Of a stretch of DNA of 64,000 bases, positions 8,834 through 17,988 are shown piece by piece; within the stretch, counting starts at the first letter, position 1, and each line of letters begins with the position of its first letter. The stretch lies in the NCBI RefSeq assembly GCF_016918735.1, contig NZ_JAFFPR010000054.1, forward strand, positions 1-64,000. The letters run 5' to 3'. The translations under genes and the position numbers were made by a program. A model generated the notes under the pieces. That model saw only the letters and a list, made by a program, of their open reading frames with translations, did no database searches and was not told where the DNA came from. Source of the stretch: Leptospira abararensis. Its GTDB lineage: Bacteria; Spirochaetota; Leptospiria; Leptospirales; Leptospiraceae.

Positions 8834-10396
8834 TCATTGGAGTGTATCTCTTGAGAAACCTTGGCGCATTGTGTTTTCCGTATAGGTTCTTCCTTCGACA
8901 AAAAGGTGTAAATAGTCTGGTCCACCCGCTTTGGCCCCTGTTCCTGAAAGTTTTCCGCCACCAAATGGTTGTCTGTTGACAACGGCTCCCGTAATTCCAC
9001 GGTTGATGTACAAATTTCCTGCTTCTATTTCTAATTTTGCCTGCAATATATGTTTTGGATTTCGAGAAATGACTCCACAGGTAAGTGCGTAGTCGGAGTC
9101 ATTGGCATACTGGATTCCTTCCGCAAAACTAGAAATTTTTTGCATAGAAAGTAATGGCCCAAAGATTTCAGAAGTCCACATAGAAGAAAAAATGGGTGGT
9201 TCATATAAACTCGGCGGAATGTAAAATCCTCCATTGGGAACTAAGTTTGCTCTTCCGATTAAAAAACTCTCATTTTCCTTTTGCAATTTCAAAAGCCGTA
9301 AATAACTTTCCTCGTGGATCACAGGTCCAATTCGATTTTCGAAATCTAAGGGTGAACCAATTAGTAAACCATCCATGGCAGCAATTAATCTTTCTTTTAG
9401 TTTATCGTAACAATCGTTATGTACGAAAAGACGAGAGAGTGCACTACATTTTTGGCCTTGGAACCCAAAGGCAGAGGAAAGAATGGATTGGATGGCAACG
9501 TCTATGTCAGCATCTGCATCCACAATCATTGCATTTTTTCCACCTAACTCACAGACCAGTTTTTTGATGATTCTTTGTCCAGGAGAAACAATGGAAGCCT
9601 TCCTGAGTATGGAAAGACCAACATCCCTGGAACCAGTAAAATTAATTACGGAAACCTCTGGGTGAGTCACAATGGCTTCTCCCATTTCAGAACCAAGTCC
9701 AGGTAAAAAATGGAAGACTTCTTTTGGTACACCCACTTCCCAAAAACATTTTGTGATTTCATACGCTGTCGCAGAAGTTTCTTCTGCTGGTTTTGCTAGG
9801 ACAATGTTACCTGTGACTAGAGGGCCTGCACACATTCCAGTGAATATGGCCATGGGAAAATTCCAAGGAGAGATACATCCGACGATTCCCTTGGGTTGGT
9901 AGTAATAGAAATTGTCTTCACCTAAGAGATTTATTTTTTTGGGGAGAAGATGATCGTTTGCAATTATCGCATAGTAACGACAAAAATCGACTGCTTCCGC
10001 AAATTCAATTTCTGCTTCTGTGATATGTTTCCCTGTTTCCCAAATACAGACAGAGATAATCAAATCTTTCTTTTGTACTAATCTTTCTGCGACTTTGAGG
10101 AGTAAGTGGGAACGATCTTCTTGTGACCACTGTTTCCATTGGTTTCCATATTTTTTGGAAATTTGAATCGCTTCTTCTAAGTCATTGGCAGTGGCAAGAG
10201 ACACCTTTGAGACCACAAGTTCTGGTGACCATGGATTATTATGGACAAAACGATTTGCCGAAAATTTCTCCATACCACCGAATATAATGGGAATTTCGAA
10301 AGGGAGCAAATTCTCAATAGAATTTAATACAGAACGTAAGGTTGTTCTTTCTGTATCCAGTGAAAAATCCCGAATGGTTTCATTTTTAAATTCCAT
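8834..10396 (-). CDS. Delta-1-pyrroline-5-carboxylate dehydrogenase
   Basis: NAD-dependent aldehyde dehydrogenase of 520 residues that oxidises glutamate semialdehyde (from P5C) to glutamate. The catalytic cysteine is in FQGQKCSALSRLF and the general base glutamate in VCELGGKNAMIV; ISPWNFPMAIFTG and FTGSRDVG are the cofactor-binding segments. The C-terminal NRGITGAVVNRQPFGGGKLS is typical of the PutA/RocA P5C dehydrogenase branch rather than general aldehyde dehydrogenases. It overlaps the upstream proline dehydrogenase gene by 11 bases, so the two are translationally coupled: a split version of the PutA fusion. Confidence 0.93.
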   Translation of the reverse strand: MEFKNETIRDFSLDTERTTLRSVLNSIENLLPFEIPIIFGGMEKFSANRFVHNNPWSPELVVSKVSLATANDLEEAIQISKKYGNQWKQWSQEDRSHLLLKVAERLVQKKDLIISVCIWETGKHITEAEIEFAEAVDFCRYYAIIANDHLLPKKINLLGEDNFYYYQPKGIVGCISPWNFPMAIFTGMCAGPLVTGNIVLAKPAEETSATAYEITKCFWEVGVPKEVFHFLPGLGSEMGEAIVTHPEVSVINFTGSRDVGLSILRKASIVSPGQRIIKKLVCELGGKNAMIVDADADIDVAIQSILSSAFGFQGQKCSALSRLFVHNDCYDKLKERLIAAMDGLLIGSPLDFENRIGPVIHEESYLRLLKLQKENESFLIGRANLVPNGGFYIPPSLYEPPIFSSMWTSEIFGPLLSMQKISSFAEGIQYANDSDYALTCGVISRNPKHILQAKLEIEAGNLYINRGITGAVVNRQPFGGGKLSGTGAKAGGPDYLHLFVEGRTYTENTMRQGFSRDTLQ

Positions 10397-11705
10397 TGAC
10401 TGTTTCCTTTTTTGGACTTATGATCAAAGAATCTAAGTTCTTTCCAAGACTCATTTGGTATAAAAAACCTTGGTTTGAGGTATTCTCTAATAATCTTCGA
10501 ATCAAGTAAGCCATTCCCGGAAGTAAAGATCCAATGGGTGAGTATTCTCTGATTTTGATTCCCATAGATTCTAATCCAACTTTGTATTTTCCGGCCATTC
10601 CATATAACATTTGAATTTCAAAATCAAAAATAGAATAACGTTCCGCATGATATAAGATAAATGCCAGCGAACGAAGATTATGTGTTCCGAAGGCCGATCG
10701 AAGGTAAGGACTTGCTTCCAAAAGAAATAAAACATTCTCTTCGAACTTTATATCTGTTTCTCTTTTGGTATCAAAAACAGGGGAAACCCATGCACGTTCT
10801 TCTGCTTTGATTCTTTCATATTCTAAGTATGCGCCTTTCACAAGTCGAATGGTGATGGGAACTGCTCGGGTCTTAGCATACTCTCTCCAAACCAATAAAT
10901 CTTCTCTGGAAGATTTTAAATAGGATTGAACAACAATACCAAAATGAGGGTAGGTTTTGAATTCCTCCTCTAAAAACAAATCCATTGCCGTTTGGGTAAT
11001 GATTGATTTTAAATCATATTGTTCCATATCCAAATTGATTCCGATTCCTTTCTGCATCGCTAAACGTAAGATAGGGCGGAGCGCTTCTTTTAAGTAGTGA
11101 ACACTTATCTCTTCGGATTCAGGATATAATCTAGTTTCGATCCCTGAACATTTAATAGAAATATTAGTTCTTAGTTTGGGATCTATCTCAGGGGCCACTT
11201 GGGGTAATATTTCCAAAAGTTCCGAATATTGCCTGAGGTATTCTTTGGCTTCTTTCGGAGAAAGAGCAATTTCACCTAATACGTCGTAAGTGCGAGGCCT
11301 CGCAGACGGTTTCATTTGTTTTAAGTTTTCGGGTGAATCAGTCAGGATAAAAAATTTTGCAAAAACTTTTACAATTTTTTCTATCAAAAAAGAGATTGGA
11401 AAGCTTAGGAACAAAATGCTGATAAAAAAGTGAATCGCTGATTTTAAAAAAGTAGGTATCTCTGTATCTTCATCAAAAATATAAATTTTAAAATAAGAGT
11501 AAATTTTTTTTGTTTCGAGAGAGGGAAGGACATCAATGAATTTAAAAATTTGTAATTTTAGTTTCGGGTAACGAAACCCAAAGTGAATTGTTTTCGAAGT
11601 AATGAAAAATATGAATCTTTGAAACAGGGACCCAGAATTTGTTTCAATTGTTTTTGCAATACCAAGAATTTTTGTATCATCATATTGCATTTGTTTTGTA
11701 AACAT
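10386..11705 (-). CDS. Proline dehydrogenase
   Basis: FAD-dependent enzyme that oxidises proline to P5C, the first step of proline breakdown. The barrel is recognisable from about residue 140: NISIKCSGIETRLYPESEE, RAVPITIRLVKGAYLEYER, FGTHNLRSLAF and QMLYGMAGKYKVGLE match conserved strands and flavin-contacting segments of the PutA proline dehydrogenase domain. The N-terminal 130 residues are an arch-like helical region. The next gene on the strand is P5C dehydrogenase, overlapping by 11 bases. It is divergent from the ornithine aminotransferase at 11812; the 106-bp gap between them must hold both promoters. Confidence 0.93.
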   Translation of the reverse strand: MFTKQMQYDDTKILGIAKTIETNSGSLFQRFIFFITSKTIHFGFRYPKLKLQIFKFIDVLPSLETKKIYSYFKIYIFDEDTEIPTFLKSAIHFFISILFLSFPISFLIEKIVKVFAKFFILTDSPENLKQMKPSARPRTYDVLGEIALSPKEAKEYLRQYSELLEILPQVAPEIDPKLRTNISIKCSGIETRLYPESEEISVHYLKEALRPILRLAMQKGIGINLDMEQYDLKSIITQTAMDLFLEEEFKTYPHFGIVVQSYLKSSREDLLVWREYAKTRAVPITIRLVKGAYLEYERIKAEERAWVSPVFDTKRETDIKFEENVLFLLEASPYLRSAFGTHNLRSLAFILYHAERYSIFDFEIQMLYGMAGKYKVGLESMGIKIREYSPIGSLLPGMAYLIRRLLENTSNQGFLYQMSLGKNLDSLIISPKKETVNGI

Positions 11706-11811
11706 AATGTAACAACCAATTTGGACCCTAAAACTCTGGATTCTTTTAAAAAATGAGATTATGATATATGAAAGGAGTTGTAAACAATAACTTAAATGTT
11801 TTTATTTCCCA

Positions 11812-13023
11812 ATGGGAAATTTAACGGATTTACTAATCGAAAAAGAATCTAAATTTGGAGCCTTCAATTATTCTCCGTTACCGGTTGTCTTAGTCAAAGG
11901 GGAAGGTATTTATCTATGGGATATAGAAGGGAAAAAGTATTTTGATTTTCTTTCTGCCTATAGTGCTGTCAATCAAGGCCATTGCCATCCAAAAGTTGTA
12001 GAGGTTTTCCAAAAACAAGCATCCATACTTACCCTTACCTCCCGAGCCTTCCATAACGACAAACTTCCGTTATTTACTGAATTTATGTGTTCTACCTTTG
12101 GATATGATCGAGTGTTACCAATGAATACTGGGGTAGAGGCAGGAGAAACAGCTGTTAAACTAGCTAGAAAATGGGGATACCAAAAGAAAAAAATCCCAAA
12201 AAACCAAGCAAAAATCATATTCTGTGAAGGAAATTTTTGGGGTAGAACGATCGCTGCTATCTCGTCATCGACAGATCCGAAAAGTAAAAATGATTTTGGT
12301 CCCTTTCTTTCTGGATACGAAATCATTCCTTACAATGACTTAGAAACTTTAGAAAAGGCAGCTTCTGATCCGAATGTTGCTGCTTTTATGGTGGAAGCAA
12401 TTCAAGGCGAAGCTGGCGTCATTGTTCCTCATGAAAATTATCTGCGAGAAGCAAAAAGAATATGCGAAATTCATAATGTATTGTTGATTGTTGACGAAAT
12501 ACAAACTGGTTTGGGCAGAACGGGAAAACTTCTTTGTTCTGATCATTCTGCAATAAAACCAGACTTATTGCTTCTTGGTAAAGCTCTTTCAGGTGGAATG
12601 ATGCCCATCTCCTGTGTGTTAGGTTCCGATGAAATTCTTTTGCTTTTGAAACCTGGGGAACATGGTTCTACTTTTGGTGGAAATCCACTGGCTTGCGAAG
12701 TGGCCATGACTGCTCTGAAAACAATTTTAGATGAAGGGATGTCTGAGAATTCCGAAAGTATGGGGATACTATTTCGAGAGACGATTGCCTCTTGGAATCA
12801 TCCTTTAGTGCATTCTGTTCGGGGAAAGGGTCTTTTAAATGCAGTACAATTTACAGAAACCGTGGACGCCAAAAAATTATGCCTTGAACTAATGAATAGG
12901 GGAGTTTTGGTCAAAGAAACTCATAAAAACACAGTCAGGTTTGCACCACCGCTTGTGATTCGAGAACAAGAAATGAAAGAAGCTTTAAATTTGATCAAAG
13001 CTGCTGTTGATTCTTTTTTATAA
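11812..13023 (+). CDS. rocD: Ornithine--oxo-acid aminotransferase
   Basis: PLP-dependent class III aminotransferase of 403 residues that turns ornithine into glutamate semialdehyde. The N-terminal AYSAVNQGHCHPKV and FHNDKLPLF and the segment MNTGVEAGETAVKLARKWGY are characteristic of ornithine aminotransferase. The PLP lysine is in LLLGKALSGGMMP, with the DEIQTGLGRTGK motif before it. The product feeds the same intermediate as the divergent proline dehydrogenase/P5C dehydrogenase pair, so the cluster funnels proline and ornithine to glutamate. An AAGGAG lies about 40 bases before the ATG, too far to serve it. Confidence 0.93.
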   Translation: MGNLTDLLIEKESKFGAFNYSPLPVVLVKGEGIYLWDIEGKKYFDFLSAYSAVNQGHCHPKVVEVFQKQASILTLTSRAFHNDKLPLFTEFMCSTFGYDRVLPMNTGVEAGETAVKLARKWGYQKKKIPKNQAKIIFCEGNFWGRTIAAISSSTDPKSKNDFGPFLSGYEIIPYNDLETLEKAASDPNVAAFMVEAIQGEAGVIVPHENYLREAKRICEIHNVLLIVDEIQTGLGRTGKLLCSDHSAIKPDLLLLGKALSGGMMPISCVLGSDEILLLLKPGEHGSTFGGNPLACEVAMTALKTILDEGMSENSESMGILFRETIASWNHPLVHSVRGKGLLNAVQFTETVDAKKLCLELMNRGVLVKETHKNTVRFAPPLVIREQEMKEALNLIKAAVDSFL

Positions 13024-13024
13024 A

Positions 13025-14056
13025 CTAAGCCTTTCTGAAAAAAAATGAAAATGATGTGATGAGTTTAGGCACTTCGAATAATGTCTTTAAACTAAATCCA
13101 GTATCTCCATGGGAGATAAGATTTGTAATACAAAGTTTAGAATCTACCCCCCGAGCGATTAGTTTTTCGTGTAACATAGAAGACTCGTTTGCTGGCACTA
13201 CGTCGTCCTTCAGTCCATGAATTAATAAAATAGGTAAATTAAGTGAATCAATGTAGTTTGTTACCGATAAGGCAGATAATAACTCACGATTTTTTCCTCC
13301 TTTTTTAAGGATGATTTCCCAATGTTTCATTCGGAAATTTTTATCATATTTCAATTTTTCAAAAAAAACGCGATCCGCTTTTTTCATCTTTGTATAATGA
13401 GGTTCTAGAAGATTGTCCTTGTATTTGTAATAATTGTCTAAAATAGCAAGTTTAATGGCCTTGAATAAACTTTTGTTTTCTCCAATGGATAAAGGAAGAA
13501 AGTTAAGTAGAAGGATCATTCTGCCATATTCATCTAAATTTTGATTAGCGAATAAATTCCCAATAATATCATCTACATTAGCAAAGGCACCGATTGCACA
13601 AATGGAATTAATTCGATTGGCAATTTGTTTGTCGCTTACTGCAATGAGACTTAAAGAACCTGAAAAAGAAGGCGCAAAAATGGATACTTTTCCTGATGGA
13701 CTGATTTCTTTTTGGGCGGAGATAAAAAGAATCGAATCTTTAATGTCCTCAATGTTCCGAAGGGAGATTTTATAATCACAAATTTCATCGTAGAATGGGC
13801 TTATGACCGTATAACCAAGTTGATTCAGACTTCGATTTACAATGATAAACCTCGGATCACGGTTTCCCAATGGTGCTAGGCCATTGATCGTGATGATTGT
13901 ACCTAATGATTTTGATTTTGGCGTATAATAATCGGCACGCAAAATACCGTTACGAATTGGAATCAAAATTTCCTTAACCTCAGGAAGCGTTTCATCCCTA
14001 CTTTGTAATCCTATAAGGAAATGGATCGATTTTATCCAAGCTGTTAGTTTATTCAT
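13025..14056 (-). CDS. Alpha/beta hydrolase
   Basis: A 343-residue protein with the hydrolase order of motifs: GTIITINGLAPLGNRDPRF (start of the fold), APSFSGSLSLIA (nucleophile serine region), LPILLIHGLKDDVVP (acid) and NLISHGDTGF (histidine). There is no clear signal peptide. It is convergent with rocD, ending only a base or two away, and is divergent from the 7TM kinase gene at 14191. The substrate is not evident; it differs clearly from the hydrolase at 1990. Confidence 0.75.
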   Translation of the reverse strand: MNKLTAWIKSIHFLIGLQSRDETLPEVKEILIPIRNGILRADYYTPKSKSLGTIITINGLAPLGNRDPRFIIVNRSLNQLGYTVISPFYDEICDYKISLRNIEDIKDSILFISAQKEISPSGKVSIFAPSFSGSLSLIAVSDKQIANRINSICAIGAFANVDDIIGNLFANQNLDEYGRMILLLNFLPLSIGENKSLFKAIKLAILDNYYKYKDNLLEPHYTKMKKADRVFFEKLKYDKNFRMKHWEIILKKGGKNRELLSALSVTNYIDSLNLPILLIHGLKDDVVPANESSMLHEKLIARGVDSKLCITNLISHGDTGFSLKTLFEVPKLITSFSFFFRKA

Positions 14057-14190
14057 TGAATCATTTTACCGAAAGCTTTACTCTTTATCTGAAGGATTCT
14101 AAAAGTTAGCTTTGAAATCAATCCAAATCTCAATTAAGACCGCCAAACAAAAAACTTTTACTTTACAATCTAGTTAAATCCTAATAAATT

Positions 14191-16011
14191 TTGTCAGAAA
14201 TGTTCCCACTCAGACTCAGTCTATTTCTACTATTGGTCAGCTCTTTTTCTCTATCTGCACTTCCCACTCCGTCGAGACTGACAACTTTTTTGAAAAAAGG
14301 AACAGGGGAATACCCAATCGGTTTCCATATGGAAATCCTTACTCTAACACCTGATAATAACCTAAGTTTTGAAGAAGTCAAAAAATCGAATTTCTTTGAA
14401 GAGAGTAAGTCACTTTCTCCTAATTTTGGTTTCACAAAGAATATTTATTGGGTTCGTTTTGCCCTACAAAATGACTCAAATGAACGTGATTGGTTCATTC
14501 ATGTTTCTTATCCATTGTTAGATAAAATTGAATTTTATGAATGGAACGAAAAAACATGGAAACAAGTAATTACTGGTGATTCCTATGTTTTTTCCGAGAG
14601 GCCCTTAGAAGAAAAAAGCTTTATTTTTCCAGTTAAACTTAGTCCTCAAAAAAACAAGTCGTATTATTTTCGCTTTGAAAGTGAGGGTACTGTGCAGTTC
14701 CCAATTACTGTCTATTCTCACGAAAGATTTTTGAAATTGAAAGAAAAAGAGAATTTGTCCCTGGGGATTTATTATGGAATCGTTTTTGTATTAGTAATTT
14801 ATAATTTAATATTATTGTTTATGTTGCGAGACTGGGGATATTTATACTATCTATTGTATATTAGTTTATATGGACTTTCTCAGTCGGTATTGAACGGATT
14901 GGCGTTTCAAATATTTTGGCCGAATTCTCCTCATTGGGCAAATATCAGTTTACCCTTTATTGGGGGTTGTTCCTTGTTTTGGGGACTTCAGTTTACTAGA
15001 AGTTTTTTAAATACGAAAAAAAATACACCCATGTGGGATAAGATCATCTTTGTACTTATGGGGTTAATGTTGTTTTTAATGTTATCTTCCTTTATTTTTT
15101 CTTATTATGTAAATATTTATTTATTAGCTTCTTTTGTTATCTTATTTGCCCTTTCTGTTTTTCTCGTGGCTGTTGTTTGTTGGGACAAGGGATACAAACC
15201 AGCACGTTATTTTTTAATCGCTTGGGTAGCACTTTTATTTGGTGTAGGTATTTATTCACTCAAAGGATTCGGAATTTTGCCTGCTAATATTTTTACTGAG
15301 TATGGACTGCAAGCAGGTTCAGCGATTGAGATGTGTTTACTTTCCCTAGGACTTGCTTATAAAATTAAACTGGCTAATTCAGAGAAAAATCGGGCCGAAA
15401 GACTAATGACTTCTTATAAAGTCAAACTTCAAGATGCCAAGTTAGTTTCTTCGAGACTAGAAGTTGAATTGTTAAAAAACAACATTCATCCTCATTTTTT
15501 ATTAAATTCGATCAATGCAACCATCATCTGGCTAGATGAGGACCCAGAAACAGCCAAACAATTATTAACGGCTCTTTCTGATGAACTGCGAGCCATCCTA
15601 AAGTTGACCAATAAAAAAACGATTTCAATCAGCGAAGAGATCAATATTTGCAAACGATACTTGGAAATTATGAGCCTTCGAAAAGAATCAAAGTTTGAAT
15701 TTAAAACAGAAGGTGTAAGTTCCAAAGATATGATCCCACCTATTGTCCTTTTGACCTTGGTTGAAAATGGAGTCACTCATGGTTACCAAGGAAAAAACTC
15801 AGGGGTTTTTACTTTAAAGAAAAAGAAAGATAAAAATAAGACAAAATACATCCTCTTCAATGACGGGCTTCCCACCACAAAATCAGATTCTTTGGGTACT
15901 GGCATGAAATATATAAAATCAAGATTACAGGAAGCCTTCCCCAATAAATGGGATTTCACATCCAAAATGGTGACAGGGGGTTGGGAAAATACAATCACGG
16001 TTATGGAGTGA
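14191..16011 (+). CDS. 7TMR-DISM sensor histidine kinase, LytS-like catalytic domain
   Basis: Layout: signal peptide (about 1-25), periplasmic 7TMR-DISMED2 ligand-binding domain (about 35-165), seven-helix DISM membrane region (about 190-385), then a cytoplasmic His_kinase domain. The phospho-accepting histidine is His435 in NIHPHFLLNSINA, and the ATPase N-box is LVENGVTHGY with a G-box LGTGMKYIKSRL. This LytS-type kinase normally pairs with LytTR regulators, and one lies at 17018. Start is TTG at 14191 or ATG at 14200. Between kinase and regulator lies the outer membrane protein gene 16104, the likely sensor partner or output (inference). Confidence 0.9.
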   Translation: MSEMFPLRLSLFLLLVSSFSLSALPTPSRLTTFLKKGTGEYPIGFHMEILTLTPDNNLSFEEVKKSNFFEESKSLSPNFGFTKNIYWVRFALQNDSNERDWFIHVSYPLLDKIEFYEWNEKTWKQVITGDSYVFSERPLEEKSFIFPVKLSPQKNKSYYFRFESEGTVQFPITVYSHERFLKLKEKENLSLGIYYGIVFVLVIYNLILLFMLRDWGYLYYLLYISLYGLSQSVLNGLAFQIFWPNSPHWANISLPFIGGCSLFWGLQFTRSFLNTKKNTPMWDKIIFVLMGLMLFLMLSSFIFSYYVNIYLLASFVILFALSVFLVAVVCWDKGYKPARYFLIAWVALLFGVGIYSLKGFGILPANIFTEYGLQAGSAIEMCLLSLGLAYKIKLANSEKNRAERLMTSYKVKLQDAKLVSSRLEVELLKNNIHPHFLLNSINATIIWLDEDPETAKQLLTALSDELRAILKLTNKKTISISEEINICKRYLEIMSLRKESKFEFKTEGVSSKDMIPPIVLLTLVENGVTHGYQGKNSGVFTLKKKKDKNKTKYILFNDGLPTTKSDSLGTGMKYIKSRLQEAFPNKWDFTSKMVTGGWENTITVME

Positions 16012-16073
16012 AATTAGTGTAACTCACACCAGAAAAGTGCACTTCGCTCCATTTCTTTTGTAAGTTTTGGTAA

Positions 16074-16106
16074 CATCTTTATCCTTCCCATAAGGATAAA
16101 AAGATG
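16074..16106 (+). promoter_or_regulatory. Hairpin masking the ribosome binding site and start codon of gene 16104
   Basis: The arms TTTATCCTT (16078-16086) and AAGGATAAA (16092-16100) pair perfectly over 9 bp around a CCCAT loop. The 3' arm holds the AAGGA ribosome site. After a 2-base bulge the helix continues with CATC (16074-16077) against GATG (16103-16106), which includes the ATG. Translation of the outer membrane protein should need the helix to open, for example by heat, a protein, a small RNA or coupling to upstream translation. Confidence 0.7.
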
Positions 16107-17000
16107 AATACAAAAAAACTAATGATAACCTTTCTTCTGTTATTTGCAAAAATTGGATTTGCAGAACCAGTAGTAAAAAAAGAGGAAAAGCCGATGGTCA
16201 CTCAAACTCCGGAGGAAACTCAAAAAATGAATGCTGATCTGGATAAATATTATGCAAAACTAAAATACCCACCCGGTTTTTATGAAGGAGCATTTCTTAT
16301 AAGTTTTATGGGAGGTGGAACGCTTGCACCTAGCGGATCTTTTATTAGTCACGAAAAAAACTATGATAGTGCCTTACAATATAAAATAGTCACAAAAGAG
16401 GTGAGCCAAGATTATTATCCACAAGGTTCGATTCGTAACCAAGATCCAGGTTTGTATTTTAAGCCAACGTATACTCCTGGAGTTGCTTCTCAGTTTGACT
16501 TTGAATATGGTTGGAAAGAAAAGATAGGACTTGGATTTACTGTAATGCAAAATTCTATGAAGGCAAAAAGGCAAGATGTAATCCCTGGTTTGTCCTACTA
16601 TAAAGAATATGTGGATCCCGTCCCAAGGGAACGTACGATTTATCGAGGAAATTCAATGAGTTTTCTTGCCACATACCACCCGATTCCGAGAAACTTCTTC
16701 GATCCATATTTAGTTGCAAGGGCTGGTGTAGTTTCTTTCACAGGGGAAGCCCATTCCGGAATCACACATGACAGGTTTGCCTATAGCAACCAGATCTCTA
16801 GTGGAATTGGAAGTATTCTGGGTGTTGGTGCTGGTTTAAATATTTATTTAGGTCGCTACTTTGGGATCAAAGCAGAAGTAGATTATTATAGAGAATTTTT
16901 GAAAGCAGATCAGTTTTCCATGCGAACGTTAAATTCTTACCAAGCAATGATTGGCGTGTTTGTGAATTTATCCAACGTGCAATATCGACTCGAACAATAA
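16104..17000 (+). CDS. Putative outer membrane beta-barrel protein
   Basis: A 298-residue protein with a cleavable signal peptide (MNTKKLMITFLLLFAKIGFA). The C-terminal half alternates polar and hydrophobic residues with aromatic belts (for example FFDPYLVARAGVVSF and GVGAGLNIYLGRYFGIKAEV), as in small outer membrane barrels of the OmpA/OmpW style. The C-terminus does not end in the classic Phe. It lies between a LytS-like kinase and a LytTR regulator, with 92 and 17 bases to its neighbours, so it is probably part of their operon. Its start codon is buried in an RNA hairpin (16074-16106). Function unknown. Confidence 0.72.
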   Translation: MNTKKLMITFLLLFAKIGFAEPVVKKEEKPMVTQTPEETQKMNADLDKYYAKLKYPPGFYEGAFLISFMGGGTLAPSGSFISHEKNYDSALQYKIVTKEVSQDYYPQGSIRNQDPGLYFKPTYTPGVASQFDFEYGWKEKIGLGFTVMQNSMKAKRQDVIPGLSYYKEYVDPVPRERTIYRGNSMSFLATYHPIPRNFFDPYLVARAGVVSFTGEAHSGITHDRFAYSNQISSGIGSILGVGAGLNIYLGRYFGIKAEVDYYREFLKADQFSMRTLNSYQAMIGVFVNLSNVQYRLEQ

Positions 17001-17017
17001 TCGGATAGGTCTAAGAT

Positions 17018-17728
17018 TTGAGAATTTTAATCGTAGAAGATGAAATGGTGGCAGCAAGGGGACTTGAGCGAATGTTACGCGAGCTTCTTGGTGCTAAAAT
17101 TACATCTCTACGTATTGAAAAAAGTCTAATTGGTTCTCAATGTTTCATTCAGGAAAATGAAATTGATTTATTGTTGTTGGATCTTAATTTGGATGGTGAT
17201 ATCGGATTTGATTTGTTAAAAGAAACTTCTGCCGCTTCTTTTTTAACAATTATTACATCTGGAAATACAACGGAAGCAATCAACGCTTTTGACTATGGAG
17301 TTTTGGATTTTGTTCCTAAACCAATCTCCAAAGAACGAATGACAAAAGCGCTTCAAAAGTTCCAAACAAACAGTACGCGGACAAAAACAAAATACATTGG
17401 CATTAAACAAGAGAATGGTGTCGATTTGATTGCAATAAAGGATATATTGTACATCCAATCTTTTGACAAACGCGTTAAGGTGCATAAAAAAAATGGGGAA
17501 ATGTTCGTTCATAATAAAAGTTTAGATTCTATTGTGAAAGTGTTGCCAGATTCTTTTTTTAGAATCCATCGTTCTTTCCTTGTGAATCACAAACAAATTA
17601 AAAAATTAATTACTGCTGCTGGAGGTTCTTACCAAGTGGAGCTAACGACGGGGATTCAACTCAAAATGGGTAGAAATTATTATAAAGAATTAAAATCTAA
17701 ATTAGTGATAGAACCAAGTCTCCGTTAG
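17018..17728 (+). CDS. LytTR-family response regulator
   Basis: Receiver domain (about 1-120) with acidic pair Asp8/Glu9 in IVEDEMVA, phospho-acceptor Asp55 in LLLLDLNLDGD and the lysine in FVPKPIS. The C-terminal half (about 135-235) is a LytTR DNA-binding domain (IKDILYIQSFDKRVKVH, then FFRIHRSFLVNHKQI). It starts with TTG at 17018, 17 bases after the outer membrane protein gene. With the kinase at 14191 it forms a complete LytS/LytR-type two-component system. LytTR regulators bind direct repeats, which I could not identify in the flanks. Confidence 0.93.
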   Translation: MRILIVEDEMVAARGLERMLRELLGAKITSLRIEKSLIGSQCFIQENEIDLLLLDLNLDGDIGFDLLKETSAASFLTIITSGNTTEAINAFDYGVLDFVPKPISKERMTKALQKFQTNSTRTKTKYIGIKQENGVDLIAIKDILYIQSFDKRVKVHKKNGEMFVHNKSLDSIVKVLPDSFFRIHRSFLVNHKQIKKLITAAGGSYQVELTTGIQLKMGRNYYKELKSKLVIEPSLR

Positions 17729-17737
17729 GGATCGGAA

Positions 17738-17864
17738 GGGCTTGGTCGCCGGCCATTGTTAAATGGTAGGCGACGGGAGCGGACGCGGACCCCTGGAGAG
17801 CCCGACCCATTTTTAAATAAACTGCCTAAACCAAGATCGAATTGGGAACGGCCTGGTCGTTCCT
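17738..17864. ncRNA. GC-rich structured intergenic element, possible ncRNA or repeat
   Basis: This stretch is much richer in GC than its surroundings. It holds a strong hairpin: GTCGCC (17745-17750) with GGCGAC (17769-17774), continued after one mismatch by GCCATT (17752-17757) with AATGGT (17762-17767) and a four-base loop. A second hairpin pairs GGAACG (17845-17850) with CGTTCC (17858-17863). The two begin alike (GCTTGGTCGCC, GCCTGGTCGTT). No open reading frame or tRNA fits. It could be a small RNA, a dispersed intergenic repeat or a processed 3' end of the LytTR transcript. Confidence 0.45.
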
Positions 17865-17988
17865 AAAAAAAGTTGATCTATTGGTTTTCCATCGTTCACC
17901 AAAGAGAAAATAAATTGATATTTTTCAAAGGAAACATGAATTTAAGTTTGTGATCTTTAGAAGAGAAAGAGATACCTGCTTAGTGAAA

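Noticed and set aside
16074..16106. Hairpin as the terminator of the histidine kinase gene
   Set aside because: It is followed by A residues, not T, and contains the ribosome site and ATG of the next gene.
17738..17864. tRNA or rRNA fragment
   Set aside because: No cloverleaf, no T-loop GTTCRA at the right spacing and no similarity to conserved rRNA segments that I know.
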